From Myxococcales bacterium (GTDB lineage Bacteria; Myxococcota_A; Bradymonadia; UBA7976; UBA1532), in NCBI GenBank assembly GCA_020633435.1, contig JACKDP010000005.1:124001-188000 (forward strand): DNA of 64,000 nt. Direction: 5' to 3'. The position numbers and the translations under genes are program-made. Below, one piece after another: positions 9,001-16,509 of the stretch. Positions within the stretch are counted from its first letter, which is position 1. Each line of letters opens with the position of its first letter. The notes under the pieces were generated by a model that saw only the letters and a list, made by a program, of their open reading frames with translations, ran no database searches and was not told where the DNA came from.

Positions 9001-9528
9001 GCCCTCGACGCCATGGCCCAGGCAGGCCTCGACGTCGCCGGCCCCCTGGGCCTGGAGGTGGCGCGAGGTCGGGTGCAGATCGGCGCCAAGGTCACGGCCG
9101 GGGGCCTGATGGTGGCCGGCGCGGCCTGGTCCATGGCGCCCCTGGCCCGGGCCGACGGGCGGCTGGGCGAGGTCGTCTTCAGCGCGCGCGCGCCGGAGCT
9201 GACCCCGAAGGACGCCGAGGCCCGCGTCGAGACGGGCCGGCGCGCCGCGGCGGCCGCCCTGCAGGGGGGCGCGGGCGTGGTCGTCGTGCCCGGCCTGCCG
9301 GGCGAGCTGGCGACGCTCGCCCTCTGGCGGCGGGCCCAGGGCCACCACGCCCGGGTGGTGCACACCCTGGGCGTGCCCATGACGACGGTGCGCGAGGACG
9401 TGGTCGGCCCCGCCCGCCCGCTGGCGGACGCGGTGGCCGACTGGCAGCGCTTCACGGCGCAGCAGTCCACGGACCTGCCGGATGGCGGCGCGGCGTACCT
9501 CGCCGGGCCCATCGTGTTCGTGCCTTGA
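6070..9528 (+). CDS. Exported TPR / CHAT-like protein, catalytic pair apparently lost
   Basis: The 1152-residue protein has a signal peptide (PLLLLALLLPASAFA), a very long Ala-rich helical-repeat region of TPR type (about residues 40-830, clearest near 400-560), and a C-terminal CHAT-like domain. CHAT proteins are caspase-fold peptidases. The CHAT hallmark is visible near residue 926 (GPLGLFPFGALTVGGKPL). The usual catalytic His block is replaced by GLMVAGAAW, and the usual SACxSG/SACETG block reads VVFSARAPE near residue 1036, so the nucleophile Cys is missing. The downstream GAGVVVVPGLPGELATLALW still follows CHAT order. It is probably an enzymatically dead scaffold or sensor. The GTG at 6070 overlaps the FecR-like gene by four bases. 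A second GTG lies at 6082. The stop overlaps the cyclase start. Confidence 0.75.
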   Translation: MRQTVTASTLRRLARPLLLLALLLPASAFAGAAPYADWLFQVDRAADARDDARLIELARESPHFARIWFYGNIFDLGVAGIPEKEKARIRLRAERFAEGLSQTEPPDEQARLTLELAGEALAKEQAAQQGLLNLALNDPSPISAAVAALGDTPDGQVPRAAFHALLHRAHLATPRLGGARDALRLVEAARGLAEAMALVDGDLAPWRTLAAWQGGEVVTADKPTLVEERIINGFNALLTGDPGTAQRLLDDGVRALSAAGEPPLRVSLMSLGGGLVADLRQDAAGARAVRARVASTLQVPWMVASLHRQILLGHVRSGDPDGAVRAAETFRRSREGVRPRVEDGTALNAAVVLWRVEARQRFEAGRLESAEQLLAAARVEADWLRSLEFLGATVAEGRRAAEARTRAGRASELAAGFGALAHRRGRFNAAIEAFEGARASAAEAADARLEGLAGVALGRSLLAAGRLDDALTATTAAVDRLRAGGGDAYADACLARGEVRLWRGDLAPAFANANEGLRAIAGGDAVARGRLHRLAAAALFADGQTAAAVERLRFAVTVSDDAATAVALATALATTGALADGRAALAAHVADPDAAVADGCLAARAGAAAAAAERLTPWVTGTDGDVDRRVRAGACLVAALDGAKDRARVAGAVAAVDAVLAHADPAESAAWLAVSAGLDAAQARARTEAAIRDWNLGRGDGHARHLLVERPRAAEHPGAAVQAVVDAALKGKDDMAALPLAVWWQRARLALATPAPRPQVDVPAAALSAARGALAQAWSLGRVLADGAVEPAARQEALLARQAAFGALATAVAAAREAAPRYLAASAPTLPKVADLTAPAGRVRSWYVLGTQESRVFTASPATKALRSDPLPGRAAVAALAGDVIKALGAGAPAELLARAGATLVPQAPALADNGHPLEIEADGPLGLFPFGALTVGGKPLAGQRAVRFRLGLAAPAGAEALGPVGVVAVCPEGECPALDAMAQAGLDVAGPLGLEVARGRVQIGAKVTAGGLMVAGAAWSMAPLARADGRLGEVVFSARAPELTPKDAEARVETGRRAAAAALQGGAGVVVVPGLPGELATLALWRRAQGHHARVVHTLGVPMTTVREDVVGPARPLADAVADWQRFTAQQSTDLPDGGAAYLAGPIVFVP

Positions 9529-11276
9529 CCGCAGCGCGCACGCGGTTCCCGCTCCGCCTGAAGCTGTCGGTCATGGCGGCGGTGCTGACCGTGTTGCCGC
9601 TCCTCGCCGTCGGCCTGGCGCTGATCAACATCAACGTGCGGGAAATCCGCAATCGAATCAAAGAGTTCCAGATCGTCGTCGCGGACGACATCGGCCAGGC
9701 GGTGCGCATGTCGCTGCAGGGGGCCGAGGCCGCGCTGGTGGCGATCGGGCGGCACCTGACCGATCCCGACATCGGGGAGGCGGAGCGGCTGGCGCGGGCG
9801 CTGGCCGCCGTGGGCGCCGATCCGGTGCTCGATCAGGTGGCCGTCTACGGCGCCGATGGCGTGTTCATCGACGGGATGCAGGAGGAGGGCGCGGTGCCCC
9901 AGGCCCACCCGCCGACGCTGTCGCCGGCGCTGCGGGCCATCGCCGATCGGGGCGAGGTGGCGGTGGGCGAGGCGGCCATGGCCGACCGGGTGCGGGTGCC
10001 GCTGGCCATCCGGCTCGAGGTCGCGGGTCGCACGACGGGCTACCTGGTGAGCCTGGTGTCGCTGGCCGAGGTCCAGGCGCGGGTGGATCGCCTGTCCACG
10101 ACACACTTCCCCGACCTGCCCGACCCGCTCATGGTGGTGGACCAGCGCCGCCTGGTGCTGGCGCGCGGGGATCGCCGCGCCGGCCCGCTGCTGGAGGAGG
10201 CCCCCGACTCGGCCCTGCTCACGGGCCTGGATCCGGCGGCGATGCGCGCCGGCCTGAGCGTGGCCGAGGAGTACCCGGGGCCCGACGGGCAGGCCATGGT
10301 GGGCGCGGTGGTGCGGGTGCAGGACTACCCGTGGGCGGTGGTCGTGCAGCAGCCACGGGAGGTGGTGTACGGGGTCATCGACACCATCCGGGCCAGCGTC
10401 ATCGGCGTCATCGGCGTGGCGGCGCTGGTGGCCTTCGGCGTGGCCGTCTTCGTCGCCCGGCGCATCAGCGAGCCCCTGCGCGAGCTGTCGGCCTTCGCCG
10501 CCGACCTGGCCGCGCGCCGGTTCGACCGGCGGGTGAAGGTGCGCACGCGCGACGAGCTGGCCCTGCTGGGCGAGGCCATGAGCGGCGCCGCGGCCGACCT
10601 GCAAGCCAGCGAGGCCCGCATCCGCGAGGAGCTGGCCATCCGCAACGATCTGGGCCGCTACCTGCCGGGCGAGCTGGTGGAGAAGGTGGTGCGCCGCGAG
10701 CAGGACATGGGCCTCGGCGGCCGGCGCGCGCCCATCACCGTGCTCTTCGCTGACGTGGTGGGCTTCACCCCGCTCACCGAGCACCTGCCGCCGGAGAAGG
10801 TGGTGACGGTGCTCAACGAGCTCTTCACCATCCTGACGGAGATCATCTTTCGCCACGGGGGCACCGTCGACAAGTTCATCGGGGACTGCGTGATGGCCCT
10901 CTGGGGGGCGCCGCGGGCCCAGGTCGACCACGCCACGCGGGCCCTCCTGGCGGCCGAGGACATGATGCGCTGGCTCGAGATCGGCAACGCCGGCTGGCAG
11001 CAGCGGTTCGGCATCACGCTGCAGCTCGCCGTCGGGGTGAACACGGGCGAGGCGGTCGTGGGCAACATCGGCTCGGAGACGCGCATGGAGTACACGGCCA
11101 TCGGCGACGTGGTGAACGTGGCGGCCCGGCTGGAGGGCATCGCGCGGCCGATGCAGGTGCTGGCCTCGGAGACGACCCGCCGCGCCGCGGGGGACCGGTT
11201 CGAGTTCGTGTCGCTCGGGGCCCGGGAGCTGTCGGGGCGGTCGGAGCCGGTGCAGCTCTTCGAGGTGCGCACATGA
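9525..11276 (+). CDS. Membrane class III adenylate cyclase with HAMP domain
   Basis: The 583-residue protein should convert ATP to cAMP. Order: transmembrane helix 1 (about 10-31), a periplasmic sensor of about 250 residues, transmembrane helix 2 (about 288-310), a HAMP linker (ARRISEPLRELSAFAADLAA), then a class III cyclase domain (about 400-580). Both metal-binding Asp residues are present in VLFADVVGFT and FIGDCVMALWG. The Lys in VDKFIGD and the Asp in TAIGDVVNVAARLE are the adenine-selecting type, and the transition-state Asn and Arg lie in NVAARLE. The enzyme therefore looks active and ATP-specific. The start is a TTG at 9525, overlapping the TPR-CHAT stop by four bases. No other in-frame start lies close upstream. 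It also overlaps the kinase by four bases, so the three are coupled. Confidence 0.93.
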   Translation: MTAARTRFPLRLKLSVMAAVLTVLPLLAVGLALININVREIRNRIKEFQIVVADDIGQAVRMSLQGAEAALVAIGRHLTDPDIGEAERLARALAAVGADPVLDQVAVYGADGVFIDGMQEEGAVPQAHPPTLSPALRAIADRGEVAVGEAAMADRVRVPLAIRLEVAGRTTGYLVSLVSLAEVQARVDRLSTTHFPDLPDPLMVVDQRRLVLARGDRRAGPLLEEAPDSALLTGLDPAAMRAGLSVAEEYPGPDGQAMVGAVVRVQDYPWAVVVQQPREVVYGVIDTIRASVIGVIGVAALVAFGVAVFVARRISEPLRELSAFAADLAARRFDRRVKVRTRDELALLGEAMSGAAADLQASEARIREELAIRNDLGRYLPGELVEKVVRREQDMGLGGRRAPITVLFADVVGFTPLTEHLPPEKVVTVLNELFTILTEIIFRHGGTVDKFIGDCVMALWGAPRAQVDHATRALLAAEDMMRWLEIGNAGWQQRFGITLQLAVGVNTGEAVVGNIGSETRMEYTAIGDVVNVAARLEGIARPMQVLASETTRRAAGDRFEFVSLGARELSGRSEPVQLFEVRT

Positions 11277-12568
11277 GCGCGGGCGACGACGAGGAGCGCC
11301 CGTCCCGGCGCCGGTCGACGGGGGCGGGCCTGCCGCCCGGCACGCGGGTGGCCGGCCGCTTCGAGGTGCACGCGCTGCTGGGCGAGGGGGGCATGGGCTC
11401 GGTGTACCGCGCCACCCAGCTCGCCCTGCGCCGCCCCGTCGCCCTGAAGCTGCTGCTGCCGCACCTGGCCAGCGACGAGCTGGCGCGGGCCCGGTTCGAG
11501 CGGGAGGCCCGGGTGGCCTCGCGCCTGCGGCACCCCAACGCCGTGGAGATCTTCGACTTCGGCCAGGGCGACGACACCCTGTTCCTGGCGATGGAGCTGC
11601 TGGAGGGGGAGTCGCTGCGGGCGGTGCTGGAGGTGCAGACGGAGGTCATGCCGCTGCAGCGGGCCCTGCGCATCGCGGCCCAGGTGGCGGACGCCCTCGT
11701 CGCCGCGCACCGCGAGCCCCTCATCCACCGCGACATCAAGCCCGAGAACATCTTCCTGTGCCTCGACCGGGACGGGGAGGAGCGGGCGGTGGTCGTGGAC
11801 TTCGGGCTGGCCTTCATCGCCGACCACGACGAGCTGGGGCGCGTCACGCGGCAGGGGGCCCTGTATGGCTCCCCCGCGTACATGTCGCCCGAGCAGGCCC
11901 GGGAGCCGAGCGTCGAGGCCCCGACCGACATCTACTCCCTCGGCTGCGTGCTGCACGAGCTGGTGACGGGCGTGCCCCCCTTCGCCGGGGGCGGGCTGCA
12001 GGTGCTCAGCCGGCACTGCTTCACGCTGCCGGAGAGCCCGCGGGCGCGCTTCCCGGAGCTGGACATCTCGCCGGCCCTCGACGCGCTCATCCTGCGGATG
12101 CTGCGCAAGCACCCGGCCGCCCGACCCACCGCGGAGGACGTGAAGCGCGCCCTGCTGCGGCTGCTGGAGGGCCAGCGCGAGGAGGCCGAGCGGGTGGCCG
12201 CCCGCGCCGTCGGCCGCGCCGCCCGCATGGTGCCGGCGGCGCCCCCGAGCCAGGAGCCCGCGTCCCTCGCGGCCATGGTGGTGCGGGTCGAGGGCGTGGA
12301 CGAGGCGCTGCTGCACGCGCTCCAGGCCAACGATCTGGAGCCCGATCCGGCCGCCGCCGGCTGCGTGGTCGTCGCCCTCGGCCAGCCCATCGAGCGCCTC
12401 GTGGCCCTGGCCGCCTACGGCCCGGTGGTGGCGGACGCCGATCCGGCCGACATGAGCCGCATCTCCGATCTGCTGCGGGCGGGCGTCGTCGAGGTCGTGC
12501 CGCGGCCGGTGGCGGCGGATGAGCTCGTCCGCCGCGTCCGCCGGGCCGCCCGCCGGCTGGTTCGCTGA
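11273..12568 (+). CDS. Ser/Thr protein kinase with degenerate receiver-like C-terminus
   Basis: The 431-residue cytoplasmic protein has a full Hanks-type kinase domain (about 26-290): glycine loop GEGGMGSVYRA, catalytic Lys in VALKLLLPH, HRDIKPENIF (about 151-160), DFGLAF (about 175-180), and SPAYMSPEQ in place of APE. All catalytic residues are intact. Unlike many such kinases it has no transmembrane helix. Residues about 338-431 resemble a response-regulator receiver in layout. They end in AGVVEVVPRPVAADELVRRVRRAARR, which mimics the 'KPF...EL..RVRALLRR' end of receivers. The phospho-acceptor Asp is not visible, so this part may be a docking module. The ATG overlaps the cyclase stop by four bases, linking cAMP production and phosphorylation genetically. 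Confidence 0.93.
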   Translation: MSAGDDEERPSRRRSTGAGLPPGTRVAGRFEVHALLGEGGMGSVYRATQLALRRPVALKLLLPHLASDELARARFEREARVASRLRHPNAVEIFDFGQGDDTLFLAMELLEGESLRAVLEVQTEVMPLQRALRIAAQVADALVAAHREPLIHRDIKPENIFLCLDRDGEERAVVVDFGLAFIADHDELGRVTRQGALYGSPAYMSPEQAREPSVEAPTDIYSLGCVLHELVTGVPPFAGGGLQVLSRHCFTLPESPRARFPELDISPALDALILRMLRKHPAARPTAEDVKRALLRLLEGQREEAERVAARAVGRAARMVPAAPPSQEPASLAAMVVRVEGVDEALLHALQANDLEPDPAAAGCVVVALGQPIERLVALAAYGPVVADADPADMSRISDLLRAGVVEVVPRPVAADELVRRVRRAARRLVR

Positions 12569-12647
12569 CGGGGCGTCCGGGGGGGTTGCAGGTGGCCCGC
12601 GCCTCGCGTGTTCTCTCCAGTGAGCCCATGACCCAGGCTGATCGCTG

Positions 12648-14069
12648 ATGTCTCGTCTGCTCGCCGCGCTGCTGCTCGTGGCCCTGGCCGCGCCCGCATT
12701 CGCCCTGCCGCCGAAGAGCCACGTCGTGGTCATCGGCAACAACTTCGGTGACCCCACCGAGGTGGGGCTGCGCTACGCCCAGCGCGACGCCCAGAGCGTG
12801 GCCGAGGCCCTGCGCCGCCTGGGCGACGTGCCCTCGGAGCGCATCACCACGCTGCTCGACGCCGACGCCGCGACCGTGGAGGCCACCCTCCAGGCCCTCG
12901 GCCCGACCCTCGCCGACGCGCCCGTGCTCGTCGTCTACTACTCCGGCCACGCCGACGCCGACGCGCTGCACCTGGGGGGCACGAAGCTGCGCTTCGACCG
13001 GCTGCGCGCGCTCGTGAAGGCCACCCCGGCCCGCCTGCGCCTGCTCATCGTCGACGCCTGCCGCTCGGGCGGGGTGTCGCGGGTGAAGGGGGTGCGCGCC
13101 GGCCGCGCCTTCGAGGTGGACGTCGTCGAGGAGACCGGCGCCGAGGGCTTCGCCATCATCACGTCCAGCACGGCGGACGAGACGAGCCAGGAGTCGGATG
13201 CCCTGGGCGGCTCGTTCTTCTCGCACCACCTCGTCGCCGGCCTGCTGGGCGCCGCCGACGAGAACGGCGACGACGCCATCACCCTCGCGGAGGCCTACGC
13301 CTACGCCTACGCCGGGACGCTGCGCTCCTCGGGCGAGACGCTGACGCTCCAGCACCCCACCTACGCCTGGGACGTGAAGGGCCGCAGCGACCTGGTGATG
13401 ACGCGCACCGCCGACGCCCGCGCCCGCTCGGGGCGGCTGCGCCTGCGCGACCCCGTCGTCTACCTCGTCTCCGAGGCCGCCGGCGGGCAGGTCGTCGCCG
13501 AGGTCCAGCCCATGCGGGCCGAGGCCCTGCTGTCGCTCCCGCCGCGGCGCTACCGGGTGCAGGAGCGGCAGGCCCGCGTCTACCTGGACTACGACGTGGA
13601 GCTGCAGCCGGGCACCACGCTGGCGCTGGCCAGCCTGCCGGGGCGCGCCGTCGAGTACGACCGCCTCGTCCGCAAGGGCGGCGGGGAGCGCGCCGTGGTG
13701 CACGGCGTGTTCGCGCTGGCCGGGGCGCGGGGCGAGATCATCCCCGGTGAGGGCCCCATGCCGCTGGCGCTCCTCGGCTATACCCTTGATTCTCGGTGGT
13801 TTTCTGCTGCGCTGCGCGGCCGCGTCGGCGTCCTGGAGGCCACGGCCACTGATGGCCGCTCGCCCCGCCGGCACACGGAGCTGGGCCTGGGCGTGGCGCT
13901 GCACCGCGCCATGGATCTGGAGTGGGCGACGCTCTCCCTCGGGCTGCTCGTCGAGGGGGCCCTGCACCAGCAGACGTTCACCGCCGGGGACGCGCCGGAT
14001 CGCGCGTCGATCAGCGGGGGCTTCGGCGCCCTCTTCGCGGCGGAGCGCGCGCTGGTCGGCGGGCTCGTT
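12648..14069 (+). CDS. Caspase-family (C14) peptidase, 3' end lost at a junction
   Basis: Starts at ATG 12648 with a Sec signal peptide (LLAALLLVALAAPAFA). Residues about 24-230 form a caspase-fold domain. The catalytic His lies in VVYYSGHAD (about 98) and the catalytic Cys in LLIVDACRSGG (about 135), so it should be an active Cys peptidase of the caspase/orthocaspase type. A complete EF-hand-type loop, DENGDDAITLAE (about 203-214), could bind calcium, as in calcium-dependent metacaspases. Residues about 350-470 alternate in a beta-strand pattern (ELGLGVALHRAM, WATLSLGLLVEGAL), suggesting a small C-terminal barrel or jelly roll. The frame has no stop codon of its own. From about 14065 it reads the antisense of the lectin gene until 15521. 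The end given is the approximate loss of family-like sequence, not a stop. Confidence 0.8.
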
Positions 14070-15347
14070 CTCGATGAGCTCGGCCTCGAGCTCCTCGGGG
14101 TGCATGATCATCACGTCCCGCGCCAGGTTGTCCTCGTAGTAGGCGACCAGCCGGGGCTCCTCGACGGGATCCGCGTCGTACACCACCGAGTCCTCACCGG
14201 TGATGCCGTAGTCGTCCGTCGACTCCACCGACTGGATGCCCAGCGGGGTCAGCTCCAGGATGCGCGCCCCGGCCGTGTCGCTGCTCCACAGGACGGCGTC
14301 GCCGTCGCCGTAGATGACCATGTCGCCGTCCTCCTCCATGCAGAGCGCCCGCCCGCGGCCGTTCGTGCCCGTGGCCCAGAGCGCCCCGGAGCCGTCCGCG
14401 GCGTAGATGACGAGGTTGCCGTCGCTCTGCCACTTCAGCTTCAGGTCGTCGGTCTCCGCCAGCCACGTCGGCGCGGGGGCGTAGCAGGTGCCGTCCATGG
14501 CGAACTGCGCGGCGCTGGCCACCTCGACCTGCGTGCAGCTCTGGGCCACGCTGTAGACGCTGTCGCCGGCCCGGTTGCGCAGCCCGAAGCCGCAGCCGTC
14601 CATGTCGAAGAGCTCGGCGCCGCTGCCCGCGGTGTTGCTCTGCCAGAGCGTCACGTCGTACTGCGCCGGGACGGTGTACCAGCCGCCCAGGGGGGTCGGC
14701 AGCCGGAGGGCCGGCACGTCCCCGGTGATGGAGAGGTTGCCGTCCTGGCCGAAGCACGCCACCTCGCCCGGCAGCGTCGTCGCCCGCCACTTCGTGCCCG
14801 AGCCGTCCTTGGCGACCAGCTTCAGGATGCCGTCGGCCCCGAACTCGACCTGGGCCCAGGGGTTCTCGGCGATGACGCCGGCCCCGGGGTTGAAGCAGGT
14901 GCCGGCGATGATCTGGCCGTCGTTCTCGGGCACCATCTGGCGGCAGCTCTTCGTGATGCTGTACTCGGCGTCCCCGGCGGCGTCCACGAGGTCGAAGCCG
15001 CAGCCGGACATCTCCAGCCCGGCGACGCGGCGCTGGTGGGTGCCGCTCGCCCACACGGCCGAGCCGGCGCTGTTGTAGATGACCAGGTTGCCGTCGCCCT
15101 GGAAGCAGAGGTTCTGGCCCTTGCTCTGCGTGCCCGTCGCCCACTTCGCGCCGGTGCCGTCCTTCGCGTAGATGACCAGGTTGCCGTCGCCCTGCCAGGC
15201 GAGGCGGGCCCAGGCGTTCTCGGCGATGACGCCCGCCCCCTTGGCCTTGCAGCCGCCGGGGAAGGCGATGGTGTCGCCCGCGGCGAGGGCGTTGCCCGAG
15301 GCGGTCAGAGCGAGAGCGGCGATGGCGGTGCGAAGAGTGCGCTGCAT
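14070..15347 (-). CDS. Secreted bulb-type (B_lectin) domain protein, 3' end lost at a junction
   Basis: On the minus strand from ATG 15347: a signal peptide (AALALTASGNALA, about residues 9-22), then at least four copies of the mannose-lectin motif QxDGNLVIY: WQGDGNLVIYAKDG, FQGDGNLVIYNSAG, WQSDGNLVIYAADG and EEDGDMVIYGDGD. QxDxNxVxY is the sugar-binding motif of monocot-type mannose lectins. Each block is preceded by a Cys-containing 'GTCF/GTCY' unit (about 150-170 residues per module), which suggests disulfide-linked repeats. The protein should be secreted or surface-bound. No stop occurs in frame. Past residue about 425 (near IENE) it continues into the antisense of the caspase gene to 12087. 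The 3' end is therefore unknown and the boundary here is approximate. Confidence 0.75.
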
Positions 15348-15438
15348 GGGTTCCTCCCGGTGGGTCGCGGCGTCGTGTCCGCGGTCTCGCAGGGTGGAAA
15401 ACGGGGCGTCGCGGGGCAGTGCACGAGAAAGTGGATCA

Positions 15439-15463
15439 GGCCGGCGTTTTTTTTCGGCCGGCC
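15439..15463. repeat. Hairpin with a T8/A8 loop
   Basis: GGCCGGC at 15439-15445 pairs with GCCGGCC at 15457-15463. The 11-base loop contains eight T in a row on the plus strand (15447-15454), the most AT-rich stretch nearby. It lies about 90 bases upstream of the lectin start on the minus strand. It is not a terminator shape, because the T-run is inside the loop. Confidence 0.5.
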
Positions 15464-15485
15464 GCGGGCGTCGCTGCGCAAGTCG

Positions 15486-15514
15486 CTGGATCTGATGAGG
15501 AAAATCAGATCCAG
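15486..15514. repeat. Perfect 11-bp inverted repeat at the end of the molybdopterin oxidoreductase gene
   Basis: CTGGATCTGAT at 15486-15496 is matched exactly by its reverse complement at 15504-15514, with a 7-base spacer. The right arm holds the stop codon of the minus-strand oxidoreductase gene (15505-15507). It can form an 11-bp stem with a 7-base loop in either transcript. No T-run follows, so if it is a terminator it is not a classical intrinsic one; an mRNA-end hairpin is the simplest reading. Confidence 0.7.
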
Positions 15515-16509
15515 GGCGTGAGGCCCCGCGCGGCGAGGAAGGCCAGGGCGCCCTCCAGCAGGCCGGTCGCGCCCGTGATGACCGCGCCGTCGACCCGGGT
15601 GGCGTCGTCGAAGGCCACGGCGGTGAGCGCCGCCCCCGTCAGATCGGCGCCGCGCAGGTCGGCCCCGCCCAGGCGCGCGCCCTCGAGGTCGGCCCCGCGC
15701 AGGTCGGCCCCGCGCAGGCTGGCCCCCCGCAGATCGCTGAGCGAGAAGTTGGCCCCGGCCAGCCGGGCGCCGGCCAGGTGCGCGCCGCGCAGGTCGCAGC
15801 CCTTGAGGGCCAGGGGCCCCAGTTCCCGCGTGGCCGGCCGCCAGCCCGCGAGCGGCGCCCGCCGGATGGTGCCCTTGTGCCAGCGCTTGAAGCTCGTGGC
15901 CTCCATGAACTTCGCCAGGGCGAGGCCGGTGAGGTTGCCGGTGATGTACCGCTCATCGCCCGGCCAGGGATCGGCGTGGTTGTGGTAGCCGTCTGCGCGC
16001 TCCCAGAAGCCCAGCGGGTCGTCGGCGAGCAGCTCGATTCGGCGCAACCACTTGAGACTCTTGAAGAAGTACCGGCCCGTCGTCACCACCCGCAGGGGCC
16101 CGCCGTGGACCTCGGCCAGGGGCTCGCCGTCGGCGGCCCAGGCCAGCCAGCAGGCGGCGCGGGCGTCCTCCAGGGGCAGGGTGGTGTCGTGATCGCGCGG
16201 CGACCAGGCCACGAAGCGCACGAAGCGGGCCGTCGGCCGCGGCCGCGCGGCGTCCAGCAGCGGGCCCAGGGGCTGGCCGGTGAAGCGCATGGCCTGGTGG
16301 GACCAGCCCGTGACGCAGTGCACGTCCATCGCCAGCTCGGCGGGCGCGGCCTGCAGGTCGACGAGGCGGTGCGTCGCCGGGGCGTCGACCTGGCCCTCGA
16401 CGCTGAACGCCCAGTCGGCGGCCGCGGGGGCGTCGGGCCCGGGGCCGCGCTCGCCCACGACCGGCCAGCCCGTCGTGGCGACCTGGTCAGGGGGCAGCCA
16501 GCCGCTCAT
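15505..16509 (-). CDS. Molybdopterin-dependent oxidoreductase fused to pentapeptide repeats
   Basis: The 334-residue protein joins two parts. Residues about 1-205 are a sulfite-oxidase-family (COG2041) molybdopterin domain. It has the Mo-ligand segment MDVHCVTGWSHQA, the cofactor-binding GGPLRVVTTGRYFFKSLKW, and GFWERADGYHNHADPW. Residues about 240-310 are a pentapeptide-repeat helix with repeated A-(D/N/R)-L-x-G units (LRGADLRGADLEGARLGGAD). Pentapeptide repeats form a four-sided beta helix used for protein contacts. No Tat signal is present, so the enzyme should be cytoplasmic, like the short COG2041 forms. It overlaps the barrel gene by four bases and is the last gene of the biotin-carboxylase unit. 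The substrate is unknown. Confidence 0.85.
   Translation of the reverse strand: MSGWLPPDQVATTGWPVVGERGPGPDAPAAADWAFSVEGQVDAPATHRLVDLQAAPAELAMDVHCVTGWSHQAMRFTGQPLGPLLDAARPRPTARFVRFVAWSPRDHDTTLPLEDARAACWLAWAADGEPLAEVHGGPLRVVTTGRYFFKSLKWLRRIELLADDPLGFWERADGYHNHADPWPGDERYITGNLTGLALAKFMEATSFKRWHKGTIRRAPLAGWRPATRELGPLALKGCDLRGAHLAGARLAGANFSLSDLRGASLRGADLRGADLEGARLGGADLRGADLTGAALTAVAFDDATRVDGAVITGATGLLEGALAFLAARGLTPWI

Noticed and set aside
6091..9363. A 1090-codon open frame opposite the TPR-CHAT gene
   Set aside because: Composition is shadow-like (Gly, Arg, His, Gln-rich) and no domain is seen. The plus-strand protein has clear features.
12087..14060. Continuation of the lectin frame into the caspase gene
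   Set aside because: It shows no lectin motif past the junction and is antisense to a clear caspase domain.
15439..15463. T8 hairpin as a terminator
   Set aside because: The T-run is inside the loop, not after the stem, and no gene ends there on the plus strand.
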